Of a stretch of 64,000 nt of DNA, positions 26,911-35,896 are shown piece by piece. Position numbers and translations under genes: made by a program. Source of the DNA: Endozoicomonas euniceicola (GTDB lineage: Bacteria; Pseudomonadota; Gammaproteobacteria; Pseudomonadales; Endozoicomonadaceae); the NCBI RefSeq assembly GCF_025562755.1, contig NZ_CP103300.1, positions 4,837,001 through 4,901,000 on the forward strand, read 5' to 3'. The notes beneath the pieces are model-generated. The model was not told the DNA's origin. It worked only from the letters and a program-made list of their open reading frames with translations, and ran no database searches. Position 1 is the first letter of the stretch. The number at the start of each line of letters is the position of its first letter.

Positions 26911-27141
26911 TTAATGGCTGCCATCCATCGCGGCCACCGTATTTTTCGGCACAATGTTAACGCTGGCCAGGTTCGGGTCAAAAACAACCACGACTTCCCC
27001 TTGCTGTAGCTGTTTCAGGACACTTTCTATTTTTTGTTCCAGGGGTTGATCGTAGCCATTGTCGGTGCCATCGCGGGTGACAAATTCTTCAATCAGATTG
27101 TTGAGTGTATCGGGGTCAATGTCCTTATAAGGTATGATCAT
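26911..27141 (-). CDS. yheU: YheU family protein (UPF0270)
   Basis: Small cytoplasmic protein of unknown function. The start MIIPYKDIDPDTLNNLIEEF and the segment EFVTRDGTDNGY match the E. coli YheU pattern (LIPW.DL.P.TL.NLIE.FV.REGTDYG); the later LEQKIESVLKQLQQGE also fits. 76 residues is typical. It is a single gene, divergent from the secreted protein at 27331. Confidence 0.9.
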   Translation of the reverse strand: MIIPYKDIDPDTLNNLIEEFVTRDGTDNGYDQPLEQKIESVLKQLQQGEVVVVFDPNLASVNIVPKNTVAAMDGSH

Positions 27142-27330
27142 TCAGCGTTCCGCCATCAAACATTACTTGAAGGAAGAAAGTAGCACTTTTGTTCCGAAAT
27201 AAGTATATGAGTGAGTTCAGAATGATTCCTTTCAGTTCATATTGTGCTTAAAAAATAAATTTATAAATTTCTGCGTTATTTTAAATAACTGTCTATTCTT
27301 AGCATTCCATTTTCAGAGCCTTTAGATAAT

Positions 27331-28992
27331 ATGCGACAGTTCTTTCCTTTATTATTGGGTTGCCTGCTAGCGGGTTCTTTATTGCCTGATAGTGCAGAGG
27401 CGAGCTTCGAATTATTCAATTCCACCTATCCTGCTGCCCTTGATCAGCAGCATCCGGTTATCGAGATTCAACCTGACGGAACGATTAAAGATGATGGCAC
27501 TAACTGTGTTCTGGTCGGCCCCGATGGTACTGCAACGGTTTATCTGGCTGCTCCTCCACAGTTAAAGGACAAGTACTGGGACAGCTTGGAGTACAACCCG
27601 ATTCGCCCTGGCAGTACGGCCACTGAGGAGGGTTTCGATTACACCCATCATGGCTTGTATCTGGATCTGGCTTTCATTAACGCTAAGGGGCGCACTGAAT
27701 TTGACAGTGAAAGACTGGAAACCCCTCTGACCCGAAAGCGTATTATCCATTCTCCAGCGAATGCTGGTCGTTTGATCTGTCTGACCACCCTGCATAAACC
27801 CGGGCGCTCCCCTTATGTCAGAGTTCAGTCTCTCCTTGAAACTCTGGGTTATCATGTCATGGCAGTGGCTTTATCGGGCGGTATCGATAAGGCTGCAGGA
27901 AATGGGCTAAACAACTTCAAGGATGGCGGCGTGTTTGCCTATTTGCATGGTTACACTATGACATCAGTGCAGCTAAAGGCAGGACGTGACCTTAAGCAAT
28001 CGATCGCGAATCGCGGTTTTTCGCCGGCACAGGCCACCTGCTCCGCAGCTGTTATGCAGGCAGCTGCTTTCCCTCTGATACAAAAATTGTTAACACCTAT
28101 GGGGGAGCTCTCACTGGCAGGACGCTACGCGACTTTCTGGCTCTCATCGCTTGCAGGAAACACCATTGACTGCAATGGACAATTTGTTTTTCAGCCATGG
28201 GGGGAAAAGCTGTCGCCTGCTAATGGCACTATCCGTCAGCCCGGTAGTAAAGCGGTAACCGATGCCGGAGCCGCTCTGTCTACTCTGTTTGCTTTGTCTG
28301 ATGCACACTTTCTTCTGGCTGACGAGACCGGCGATCCGCATGTCATGCAGGTGAAAATTACCATCAACTCCGCAGGAAGAGCCCGAAGCTTTATAAGAAA
28401 CATCAATGAGCACTATTTCTGGCGTGATTCTGAAATGCTGCCTCTGCTGCAAGACGGTCTGGTTTCTTTGTCTATGGCGCTGGTGGACAATCCCGGTGCG
28501 GTGACAAGCGTTTTTTTTGGTGAATACCTGCGGCAGATGAGTTCATCAGCGACGGGTTACATGCTCTCCAGCAGCCAGCGAATGCAAGAAGTGGAAGAAT
28601 GGTTTCAGGGGCAAATGAACAGCGCTTTCCTGACCATGGGAGTGCTGGCTGGAATACAGTTAGCCGCTATAGTATCCCCTTATGCGAGTCAGCTTATGAA
28701 CTACATTCCTTACGCTGGAGCTTATATTTCACCTGCGACAAACCAGCTGAATGGTATGTTTACAACCAACGGTATACTCAAAGGCCTGTCTTTTCATGTT
28801 GCCCTGAACTATGTCGGACCGACCTCAGCCTTATTTACAAGAAAGATTGCCGATATGATGACGGATGCTTCAGCCCCCCGGGCACCCATCCGGACACTGG
28901 TTCAGGCTGATCAAAGGCTGATCATTGATCACTATGTTGCTGGTAGTGCCAGAACGCCTGGTGATCCGGTGTATAAGCCTCCAGGTCGGTGA
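27331..28992 (+). CDS. Secreted protein of unknown function (553 aa)
   Basis: No family recognised. Seen: a signal peptide (MRQFFPLLLGCLLAGSLL, cleaved near AEA), a beta-rich N-terminal part (about 30-150) with GPDGTATVYLAAP, a central helical part, and moderately hydrophobic helices near 430-490 (FLTMGVLAGIQLAAIVSPYA) that could insert into a membrane. The few cysteines (about 50, 152, 240, 277) may form disulfides. Its last 71 bases overlap the 3' end of trmO on the other strand. Secretion is likely; function unknown. Confidence 0.75.
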   Translation: MRQFFPLLLGCLLAGSLLPDSAEASFELFNSTYPAALDQQHPVIEIQPDGTIKDDGTNCVLVGPDGTATVYLAAPPQLKDKYWDSLEYNPIRPGSTATEEGFDYTHHGLYLDLAFINAKGRTEFDSERLETPLTRKRIIHSPANAGRLICLTTLHKPGRSPYVRVQSLLETLGYHVMAVALSGGIDKAAGNGLNNFKDGGVFAYLHGYTMTSVQLKAGRDLKQSIANRGFSPAQATCSAAVMQAAAFPLIQKLLTPMGELSLAGRYATFWLSSLAGNTIDCNGQFVFQPWGEKLSPANGTIRQPGSKAVTDAGAALSTLFALSDAHFLLADETGDPHVMQVKITINSAGRARSFIRNINEHYFWRDSEMLPLLQDGLVSLSMALVDNPGAVTSVFFGEYLRQMSSSATGYMLSSSQRMQEVEEWFQGQMNSAFLTMGVLAGIQLAAIVSPYASQLMNYIPYAGAYISPATNQLNGMFTTNGILKGLSFHVALNYVGPTSALFTRKIADMMTDASAPRAPIRTLVQADQRLIIDHYVAGSARTPGDPVYKPPGR

Positions 28993-29677
28993 CCAGAAAA
29001 TGGTCGCCCCTGGACTCCCAGACCACATTCACATCCCATAGCGCTGAACCATGCCGTCTCCCGGTGGTTTCACGCAGATAAGCCGGGCGTGGGTCCTGCC
29101 CAAGAACCTGCTGAATAAGCAGTACCAGTTGTCGACCGGTTTTCTGTTCATAGCTCAAACATTTAGCCATGGCTTCTTCGGTGAACTCTACTTCTGCCAT
29201 CACCGCAGGCAATGGTGCAAACCCCCCTTTGGCTTCAGGCAGGGCATCGGCATAAGGCAGGTATGGCTTTATATCAATGACCGGCGTGCCATCCAACAGG
29301 TCGGCTTCTGCAAGCTGAAGTACAAGTTTGCCGTTGCCAGACTGAATGCCTTTTAAGCGAACCACCGAAAGGCCAGCAGGGTTAGGGCGGTGCGTCGAGC
29401 GGGTGGCGAAAACCCCCATGCGCTGCTTGCCGCCCAGACGGGGTGGGCGAATAGTGGGTCGCCAGCCTTCGTTCATGGTTTCATGAAAAATAAAGTGTAC
29501 CCACAGGTGAGAAAAGCCTTCCAGCCCCCGTACCAGATTTTCCTGGTTGTAAGGTGGGAGCAGTTCCAGTTCAGCCTCGGCGGCGGTGACAATACCGGGC
29601 TGACGGGGAATACCAAACTTCTGCCGGTAACAGGAGTGGATGACACCGATCTGGTCGAACTGAAAGCTTCTGGACAC
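28922..29677 (-). CDS. trmO: tRNA (adenine-N6)-methyltransferase TrmO (TsaA/YaeB)
   Basis: Methylates t6A37 of tRNA-Thr(GGU) using S-adenosylmethionine. Seen: IGVIHSCYRQKFGIPRQPGI at the N-terminus, GLEGFSHLWVHFIFH, and GVFATRSTHRPNPAGLSVV, all TrmO signatures, and a C-terminal domain with DPRPAYL. 251 residues fits the two-domain proteobacterial form. GTG start. It runs tail to tail into the secreted protein gene, overlapping it by 71 bases. Confidence 0.95.
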   Translation of the reverse strand: MSRSFQFDQIGVIHSCYRQKFGIPRQPGIVTAAEAELELLPPYNQENLVRGLEGFSHLWVHFIFHETMNEGWRPTIRPPRLGGKQRMGVFATRSTHRPNPAGLSVVRLKGIQSGNGKLVLQLAEADLLDGTPVIDIKPYLPYADALPEAKGGFAPLPAVMAEVEFTEEAMAKCLSYEQKTGRQLVLLIQQVLGQDPRPAYLRETTGRRHGSALWDVNVVWESRGDHFLVTDLEAYTPDHQAFWHYQQHSDQ

Positions 29678-29742
29678 ACTGATTCCATCTGGGATTGTGA
29701 TAAACCGCGGACTTTACCGAATGGACAGAATTATTCAATAGG

Positions 29743-29829
29743 GTTCAGGCCCGATGCCGTTATAAAAGGCGTACTGATCGACGGCCTGAACAGTAGGCTT
29801 GGGAGCCTGAACAGGAATGGTCAGGCTCC
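29743..29829. repeat. Two adjacent inverted repeats between trmO and the symporter
   Basis: GTTCAGGCC (29743) / GGCCTGAAC (29783-29791) and GGAGCCTGA (29802) / TCAGGCTCC (29821-29829). The second begins 13 bases beyond the stop of the minus-strand symporter, so it may end or protect its mRNA. Neither has a T-run. Confidence 0.55.
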
Positions 29830-29842
29830 TGAACAAAAAGGG

Positions 29843-31168
29843 TCAGGCTTTCAGAGGCTGATGGTGATTGCCTATTTGGTGAAAGTCAATGTTTTCATCA
29901 CTCTCACCGGCTGCCTCGTTATTAAACACTGACAGGTCCAGGGCTCCTTCACTTTTTGCCACGACACAGGTAACAACACTGTCGCCGGTAATGTTGACAG
30001 CGGTTCGCACCATATCCAGCAGACGGTCAACGCCCATAATCAGGGCTATGCCTTCCAGGGGGAGGCCAACCTGTTGCAGAACCATTGCCAGCATGATCAG
30101 CCCAACCCCCGGAACACCGGCTGTGCCGATAGATGCCAAAGTAGCTGTCATAATGACCATCAGGTAATCGTTCAGAAACAATTCAACACCAAACGCCTGG
30201 GCGATAAATACTGTCGCGGCACCCTGCATGATCGCAGTGCCATCCATGTTTATGGTGCTGCCCAGGGGGATGGTGAAAGAAGCGACATCGTTTTTTACGC
30301 CCATACGACGGGTCACGGCTTCCATGGTAACCGGAATGGTGGCATTGCTGGAGGCCGTGGTAAACGCAAACATAAAGGCATCCTGAATTTTCTTCAGGAA
30401 CAGGCGTGGGCTCAGCCCCGTTGTAATTTTTAGCAGGCCACAATACGTGATGAAAACCTGCAGGGCCAGAACACTGATCACCACCATAAAGTACTGGAAC
30501 AGGTTGCCAACAGCACCAAGATTGATGCTGTAGAACAATTTTGCCATCAGGCTCATCACACCATAAGGTGCCAGGTTCATTACCAGAGTCACCAGTTTCA
30601 TCATCACTTCGTTCAGGGCGATGAACAGGTTGACCACCGGCTGGGCAGGTTTGCCGGCAGCGGCAATGGCAATACCAAACAGCAGTGCAAATACAATAAT
30701 TTGCAGAGTGTTGCCGGAAGCCAGGGCTTCAATTGGGTTTTTTGGGAACATGCCAATGATGACTTCGGAAATGGAAGGTGCGTCAGATGCAGCGAAGCTG
30801 CTGACACTCTCCAGGTTGGCTCCTTCGCCAGGTGAGACCACCAGGGCTACTGCCATTGCCAGGCTGATTGCAATGCAGGTCGTCAGAAGGTAAAGGCCAA
30901 CGGTTTTAACCCCAAGGCGACCCAGTACGCTGATGTCTTTCAGAGAGCAGGCACCACAGACTATGGAAGTAAAAACCAGTGGTACTACAAGCATTTTCAG
31001 AACAGTCAGGAAGATCTGACCGGTGATGTCGAACAGGCCGTTGACCAGATAATGTTCCACGAAGGCAATGCCTTCGAACTGGTGTCGCATAACCAGACCA
31101 ACCAGCAAGCCGGTTACCATACCAATCAGGACTTTGGTGGTTAGGGAGAGTCGAATCCACTGCTGCAT
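29843..31168 (-). CDS. Sodium:dicarboxylate (glutamate/aspartate-type) symporter
   Basis: DAACS family inner-membrane transporter importing acidic amino acids or C4 dicarboxylates with cations. Seen: about eight spans, the hairpin motif TTASSNATIPVTME, the substrate motif GSTINMDGTAIMQG, and GIGTAGVPG-like SIGTAGVPGVG. The ATG at 31168 (MQQWIRLSL) is chosen because AAGGAT precedes it; the frame opens at 31207 without a better site. 441 residues is typical. GltP, DctA and GltT relatives cannot be told apart by eye. Confidence 0.92.
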   Translation of the reverse strand: MQQWIRLSLTTKVLIGMVTGLLVGLVMRHQFEGIAFVEHYLVNGLFDITGQIFLTVLKMLVVPLVFTSIVCGACSLKDISVLGRLGVKTVGLYLLTTCIAISLAMAVALVVSPGEGANLESVSSFAASDAPSISEVIIGMFPKNPIEALASGNTLQIIVFALLFGIAIAAAGKPAQPVVNLFIALNEVMMKLVTLVMNLAPYGVMSLMAKLFYSINLGAVGNLFQYFMVVISVLALQVFITYCGLLKITTGLSPRLFLKKIQDAFMFAFTTASSNATIPVTMEAVTRRMGVKNDVASFTIPLGSTINMDGTAIMQGAATVFIAQAFGVELFLNDYLMVIMTATLASIGTAGVPGVGLIMLAMVLQQVGLPLEGIALIMGVDRLLDMVRTAVNITGDSVVTCVVAKSEGALDLSVFNNEAAGESDENIDFHQIGNHHQPLKA

Positions 31169-31635
31169 ATTGATTATCCTTTGTTGCCAGACATAGTGCC
31201 TGCTCACATGTTGTTGTCGTGTAGCTATTGCAGGCTGATTGCGAGATGTACGATCTGCTTGTTGTGCTTGTTATGGATAGTCAATCTCAGCGGGTAACGG
31301 AGTTTGTGAGCATAAAATCCACCCATTAACCCATAGGCGATGAAGGGTTTTTATTGGTAATGACTCTACTAAACTCCGTCGGCTATAAAGATTAGAGATA
31401 CGCAGGGCGAGAGAGGTTGTTTTAAATCAATAAATGGCAAAACAGGGATTTAAGGCAGGTGTTTTTGGGGTAAAGGGCTGATTATTCTCTATTTTTCAGA
31501 GAATATCGCTGGCGCTTTGAGCCTTTATTTGTTCGATTTCGGCTATTACCTAAGTGTTAGTATTGATCTGGATCAAGCTGTTTTAACGGTTCAGTGCCCA
31601 GTTACGCAGAACTAACCTGTCTGTTTGAGCAGGTA
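31169..31635. other. Intergenic region between symporter and SMR genes
   Basis: About 470 bases. It should carry the symporter promoter and the 3' end of the SMR gene. One 8-bp hairpin, TATTCTCT / AGAGAATA, lies at 31483-31505. No gene seen. Confidence 0.5.
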
Positions 31636-31965
31636 TTAACCAGTAGACGTGACTTTCAGGCCAAGAACCCCAAAGAGAATTAACGCTACGCTAATAAGTT
31701 GCATACTGTTAATGGGCTCTTTCAGGAATAGATAACTCAGGGTCAGGCTGCCAGCGACTCCGATGCCTACCCAGACTGCATAGGCAGTCGCTACTGGTAT
31801 GCCACGCATGGCCAGGGACATCATCAACATACTCAGGGCAATGGCAATCGCTGTCAGAAGACTGGGAACCGGCTTGCTGAAGCCGTCACTGAGTTTGAGG
31901 CCAATGGCAAAGGCCGATTCGAATACACCAGCCATAAGGAGAAGGAACCAGTACATAAGCAGCAT
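31636..31965 (-). CDS. SMR family efflux protein, SugE/Gdx-like
   Basis: Small multidrug-resistance family exporter with four membrane spans. The AGVFESAFAIGLK segment holds the essential membrane Glu, and VATAYAVWVGIGVAGSL with the WxGIG form points to the SugE/Gdx (guanidinium exporter) side rather than EmrE. Only one subunit gene is present, so it should act as a homodimer. 109 residues is typical; the start could be ATG 31965 or 31956. I looked for a guanidine riboswitch upstream and did not see one. Confidence 0.88.
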   Translation of the reverse strand: MLLMYWFLLLMAGVFESAFAIGLKLSDGFSKPVPSLLTAIAIALSMLMMSLAMRGIPVATAYAVWVGIGVAGSLTLSYLFLKEPINSMQLISVALILFGVLGLKVTSTG

Positions 31966-32136
31966 TCTGTCAGTTGGATAACGGTGGTTGGCAGTAAAAG
32001 ACTTATTTCATTTACTGTCGCCTTCTTACTCTTAGAATCTTTTCATTCTAAAAACCGTTTAACTCATAGTGTTTAAATATTTTAAGCCGTGAAAATGCTT
32101 GATTTGAAAGTCTGAGTGAACTCACTTTAGCCAATT

Positions 32137-33999
32137 TTAAGAATGCTTCAATGATTGTTGCAGTTCTGCCAGCTCACCTTCATTGTTTTTTATGGCGGCT
32201 GCTATCTCTTTTGCCTCAGTGCGTTGACCATCGGTTAATGCCGTTTCATGGTTTCTGAAGTAAGCCTGTTTTATTTTCAGGATTCCCAGCTGGTTTTCAA
32301 GTTCTTTGACCTGTAACTCTTTGTCTACCTCCAGCGCCTGTATCATCAGCTGCGCCGTTTTCCGGGTTGGCTTTCCGCTGCGCCCGCTTTGAGCTGCTTC
32401 TACTTGAGCAATAAGGTTGTTTTTTTGCCGCATAAGGCTGGCGCTCTGATCCAGATGGTTCGCTTCCTGCTCCTTAAGGTGTACGTCCTTCAAGGTTACG
32501 TGATACCTGGCAGACAGGTCTGAAAAGGCTTTTTTCTTTTTTGTGGTTTTTGGTGGGTTGCTATAAAAATCATTCATTTTCTTACCCAGCTTTTCCAGCT
32601 CAGAATTCAGGTCTTTTAATTCCATCCTTGCTTGTAAACATTTTACTTCAGTCCCCATTGCTGAAACCTGTCGCCCTAATGAAGCAACTTCCCGTGCTGT
32701 CGTTTCATCGGGTTTTGCCAGTAATCGAGCCTCGGCGCTTTCAAGCATTTGCTCAAAGTGCGCCAGTTGCTGGAATGCCTCCTGGTGCTGATTTTGAAGC
32801 TGAAAATGCTGATTTTTGCCACTCTGGAAAAACGGCAGGTTCAGAGCCTGTTTGGCAGAGGGTCTGGCTCGTGGGTCAAGAGCAATCATACTCAGAATTG
32901 CGTTCTTTGCATCGGGTGACAGCTTAGGGTTCTCTCTGATAGAACGGGTAAATCGATTGTACGAGCTCAGGTCAATTTGTCTGTATTTTCTCCCTTTATG
33001 TTTCTTGTCATGAAATAAATAAGGCGGCCTCTCACCAGTCAGTAATTCTGACAGCATCATTCCCATCGACCAGCAGTCGGCTTTTTCTGAGTAGTGTTGT
33101 GCCTGAACGATTTCGGGAGCCATGTAGGCAGGGGTTCCTGCAAAGCCGCTGAATTTGAGAGCGTCAGAGCCGTACTGTGTGTTGGCTGGGTTTGCCTGCT
33201 GGCTGATTCCAAAGTCGGATAGCCGGGCTTTCCCCTGATGGTTGATCAGCACATTCTCAGGCTTGATATCCCGATGGACCACCCCCTGCTGGTGCAGGGA
33301 AGATAGCTGTGAAATAAGTTGCGAACCGATGGCCTGGCAGGTTCCTTCATCCAGAGGGTTGGCCTTACCACTGGCTGCAGGTTCAATGATTTTGGCCAGC
33401 TCCTGGCCGCCGTGTTCCATCATAACCTGGTGATGAACGCCATCATTGCCCTGGTAGACGTTTTCACCGGTAATACCCACAGCGCCTTTTGCGTGCCTCT
33501 GGAATTGAACTTCAGCATGAGCCTGGTTTTTCCGAAACTGTACTGTATTCGGGTCTGTCCCCAGGTTTTGATCTTTGACTACGTAATTTTTCTGTAAGAT
33601 TCCCGGGGTTTCGGAAGGGTTAACGGCGGGGGTGTTTCTGGCCAGGAATACCCTGCCAAATGCCCCCTGACCCAGCATTTTTCCAACCTTGACATTGCCC
33701 AGTCTGGGAGGGGGTTGCACCTTCCCCGGTATCATTTCAGGAATAACATCCTTAGCCTGTCTCTTGATGTTGACTACAGGTAAGGGAGCCTCTTTGCCCA
33801 TTGCTGTGATTTTCCTCTCTCTCAAAGACTTTCCTTGGAAGAGAGGCTGCCCGGACAACTTTGGCAGGTTTCGCTTTGGTGTGGCGGTTTGAACAGTGCG
33901 CCCCGTATTGCTCATGTTGCCTGTTTGCAGAGGCAGACGTTCAGACCGGGGACCGGGAAGTGGAGGTAATGGCCTGTTGGCACCAGTGATATCAGGCAT
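32137..33999 (-). CDS. Eukaryotic-like Ser/Thr protein kinase with coiled-coil tail
   Basis: A complete Hanks-type kinase domain (about 103-395): glycine loop GQGAFGRVF (110-118), catalytic Lys142, helix-C Glu163, HRDIKPEN (242-249), DFG (262-264), GTPAYMAPE (288-296). All catalytic residues are present, so it is probably active. It is preceded by a Pro/Arg-rich, apparently disordered N-terminus (PLPPLPGPR) and followed by a 220-residue coiled coil with a KTTKKKK patch. There is no membrane span and no PASTA domain, unlike PknB-type kinases. The layout resembles secreted effectors of intracellular or symbiotic bacteria; that role is inference. No convincing ribosome binding site precedes the ATG. 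Confidence 0.9.
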   Translation of the reverse strand: MPDITGANRPLPPLPGPRSERLPLQTGNMSNTGRTVQTATPKRNLPKLSGQPLFQGKSLRERKITAMGKEAPLPVVNIKRQAKDVIPEMIPGKVQPPPRLGNVKVGKMLGQGAFGRVFLARNTPAVNPSETPGILQKNYVVKDQNLGTDPNTVQFRKNQAHAEVQFQRHAKGAVGITGENVYQGNDGVHHQVMMEHGGQELAKIIEPAASGKANPLDEGTCQAIGSQLISQLSSLHQQGVVHRDIKPENVLINHQGKARLSDFGISQQANPANTQYGSDALKFSGFAGTPAYMAPEIVQAQHYSEKADCWSMGMMLSELLTGERPPYLFHDKKHKGRKYRQIDLSSYNRFTRSIRENPKLSPDAKNAILSMIALDPRARPSAKQALNLPFFQSGKNQHFQLQNQHQEAFQQLAHFEQMLESAEARLLAKPDETTAREVASLGRQVSAMGTEVKCLQARMELKDLNSELEKLGKKMNDFYSNPPKTTKKKKAFSDLSARYHVTLKDVHLKEQEANHLDQSASLMRQKNNLIAQVEAAQSGRSGKPTRKTAQLMIQALEVDKELQVKELENQLGILKIKQAYFRNHETALTDGQRTEAKEIAAAIKNNEGELAELQQSLKHS

Positions 34000-34081
34000 A
34001 GTGTGAACACAGTGTTGTGAATATAGGTACTCAACCCTGTGGCCGGGTACTTATAGGCCATCGTCAAAACAAGGAGAAATT

Positions 34082-34585
34082 TTAACCAAAGGCTGAAGAA
34101 TAGGTGACTTCACCTGTTGGGATCTCTGAGCTATTTGACAATCCCATAAAATACTCTTGCGGAACGCCGGGTAAGGTGAGTTCTGAGTAATGTGAGAAAC
34201 CGAACCGACTGTAATATTCCGGTTCTCCCAGAACAACAAAGCCGCTGATCCCCTTTTCTTTAAGCTTCTTAATCGCTTCATTGATCAGTGCTGAGCCAAT
34301 GCCTTTGCCCTTCGCATCGGGTAAAACGGCGACAGGCCCGAGTCCTAGCCAGTGGCTATCCTGCCCATTAATCCTGACGGGTGAGAATGCGATATGACCA
34401 ATAATTTCACCATTCTGCTCAGCCACCAGAGACAACGATAATTCGTTACTTTCCCTCAGCAGGTCGATAATGGTGTGTTCAGTGGGTTCGGCTCCGGGTT
34501 TATGGTGTGGATGCCCCTTGAACGCAGCATAAACCAGGTCGCGTATGGTGTTGATGTCGTCTGATGTTTCTTTACGAATCTTCAT
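34082..34585 (-). CDS. GNAT family N-acetyltransferase (YhbS-like)
   Basis: Acetyl-CoA-dependent acetyltransferase of unknown substrate. Seen: IRKETSDDINTIRDLVYAAF at the start, GHIAFSPV, and the acetyl-CoA loop LGPVAVLPDAKGKGIGSALI (motif A) followed by GFVVLGEPEYYSRFGF, characteristic of the YhbS group. 167 residues is typical. It stands between the kinase and a rhodanese gene on the same strand; no functional link is apparent. Confidence 0.9.
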   Translation of the reverse strand: MKIRKETSDDINTIRDLVYAAFKGHPHHKPGAEPTEHTIIDLLRESNELSLSLVAEQNGEIIGHIAFSPVRINGQDSHWLGLGPVAVLPDAKGKGIGSALINEAIKKLKEKGISGFVVLGEPEYYSRFGFSHYSELTLPGVPQEYFMGLSNSSEIPTGEVTYSSAFG

Positions 34586-34635
34586 ATGTGATTTCAGTGG
34601 TTGCCTGTGTAAATTATGGTAAGAGGCCGAACATT

Positions 34636-35064
34636 TCAGTTTGAGGTTGTCGAGAGGCGCTCACCCTGAGCCTGCCAATCTTTCAACCCACCCTTGTAGT
34701 GGCGAACACTGGTGAAATCCCGTGCTGCTGCAAAGTCGGCGGCTTTGTGCCATGCCGTGCATTGAGGACCGCCACAGTAAACAATAATGGGGTAGTGTTT
34801 GTTATAAGGCATACGCTCTTCCAGCATTTTTTTATTAGTCATGGATACAGCGGTCGGCAAGTGGCCTTTTTTGAAAGTCTGCTCGCTGTTGGCATCAATG
34901 ATAAACACCTCTCCCGCATCAATGGATTTTCTCAGTTCGGTGTATTTTATTTCCGGATAGTGTTTGTCATAGGCTTTTGCCTGGTCGAGCTCGCTGGCAA
35001 AGAGATTACCTGAAAACAAGGAAATGCACAAAACCCAGAAACAGTAAGGCCTTGGAAAAAGCAT
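34636..35064 (-). CDS. Periplasmic rhodanese-like sulfurtransferase
   Basis: A signal peptide (MLFPRPYCFWVLCISLFSGN, cleaved near LFA) precedes one rhodanese domain with VFIIDANSEQTFKKGHLPTA and active-site loop IVYCGGPQCTAWHKAA, so the catalytic Cys is present, unlike the paralogue at 8982. The ATG at 35064 is chosen because GGAG precedes it and because it gives a proper signal peptide; the frame opens at 35160. 142 residues. It follows the PA4642-like gene by about 95 bases and may be cotranscribed. Confidence 0.85.
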   Translation of the reverse strand: MLFPRPYCFWVLCISLFSGNLFASELDQAKAYDKHYPEIKYTELRKSIDAGEVFIIDANSEQTFKKGHLPTAVSMTNKKMLEERMPYNKHYPIIVYCGGPQCTAWHKAADFAAARDFTSVRHYKGGLKDWQAQGERLSTTSN

Positions 35065-35159
35065 AATGGGGTTACTCCACATGAACAGCCATAAGTGAAT
35101 GAAAAGATAGTAAAGAATCAGGAGTATAGATGGCAGCTGTAGAACTGCCATCTGAGGCA

Positions 35160-35450
35160 TTATCGAATGCTCACCGTTTGGAGGGTCTGAATGTAAGGCG
35201 TAGCATGCTGATGTCTGGAGAGAATATCAAGGAAGCGGCGACCAGATCGGTCACAGGGGTTCAGTTCTAACCCGGTTTCTGCATAAAACAGAATGAAGCG
35301 GGAAAAGTCTTCTTGTCTGAGAGTGCGGTAAGCTCTGGTCAGAATATGGAATGAACGGCTTTCACCGAATGGAGACTTAAGTGCCAGAAGCTCTTTAATG
35401 CGCTCATCGCTTAATGTTTCTCCGATAATTTTTTTCTTGTCTTTTTTCAT
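35160..35450 (-). CDS. PA4642-family hypothetical protein
   Basis: Conserved small cytoplasmic protein of unknown function. The pattern KKDKKKIIGETLSDERIKEL, then AYRTLRQEDFSRFILFYAETG, LNPCDRSGRRFLDIL and a C-terminal PYIQTLQ fits the Pseudomonas PA4642 family as I recall it. 96 residues is typical. No signal peptide. Confidence 0.7.
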   Translation of the reverse strand: MKKDKKKIIGETLSDERIKELLALKSPFGESRSFHILTRAYRTLRQEDFSRFILFYAETGLELNPCDRSGRRFLDILSRHQHATPYIQTLQTVSIR

Positions 35451-35609
35451 GGTGCAGCCCGGAAAAGTATTCTCGGCTGATTCTAACTGAATAAAAAAAT
35501 ATGTATTAATTTATTTGGTTATATAGATATTTATACCTTCAATGAAAGTGTTTTTTTCTGTAAGCATGGGAATTAATTCTGAACGGTATGTCTATACTCC
35601 TAGCGGTTT

Positions 35610-35675
35610 CCTGAGTTGTTTACCAATCAGGTCACTTTTCTGATTCTGAAGCCCTGAATTGGTAAACAGCTCAGG
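35610..35675. repeat. Long imperfect inverted repeat (about 22-bp arms)
   Basis: CCTGAGTTGTTTACCAAT (35610 onward) is the near-exact reverse complement of ATTGGTAAACAGCTCAGG (35658-35675), with one mismatch and a one-base bulge near the inner end; the loop is about 21 bases. It lies in the spacer between divergent genes, so it is not an ordinary terminator. It may be a regulatory hairpin or a small mobile remnant. Confidence 0.65.
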
Positions 35676-35735
35676 GCTGTCTTTGGTTCGCAGGCTCCTG
35701 AAGTCTGACAACAGTTCGGTATGGAAACTGACTAT

Positions 35736-35856
35736 TAAGGGAAGCAGCAGAACATAATATACCGCTGTTGGCTGTTGGCTGTTGGCGGTTGGCTGTATGA
35801 GCAGCTAATAGCCAAAAGCCAACAGCCCGGTAAGTTATTGAATGCTGCGCCCCTAA
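35736..35856 (+). mobile_element. MITE-like heptamer element (copy A, 121 bp)
   Basis: The sequence from TAAGGGAAGCAGCAG to GCGCCCCTAA recurs in reverse orientation at 43489-43595. The two copies are nearly identical except that this one has two more 7-bp units in its GCTGTTG array. The ends form an imperfect terminal inverted repeat (TTAAGGGAAGCAGCA / TTAGGGGCGCAGCA), and the inside can fold because GGCTGTTGGC faces GCCAAAAGCCAACAGCC. No coding capacity. It lies 40 bases before the permease gene. Confidence 0.8.
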
Positions 35857-35896
35857 TACTGAAGCAACCGAATGCGCTAAGTTTGAGGAGAACTCA

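Noticed and set aside
29390..29932. Plus-strand 180-codon frame over trmO and the symporter end
   Set aside because: It is antisense to two confidently identified genes and has no family pattern or ribosome binding site.
31966..32136. Guanidine riboswitch upstream of the SugE/Gdx-like gene
   Set aside because: I looked for the paired ACGR-loop hairpins and the conserved ykkC core on the minus strand and found neither.
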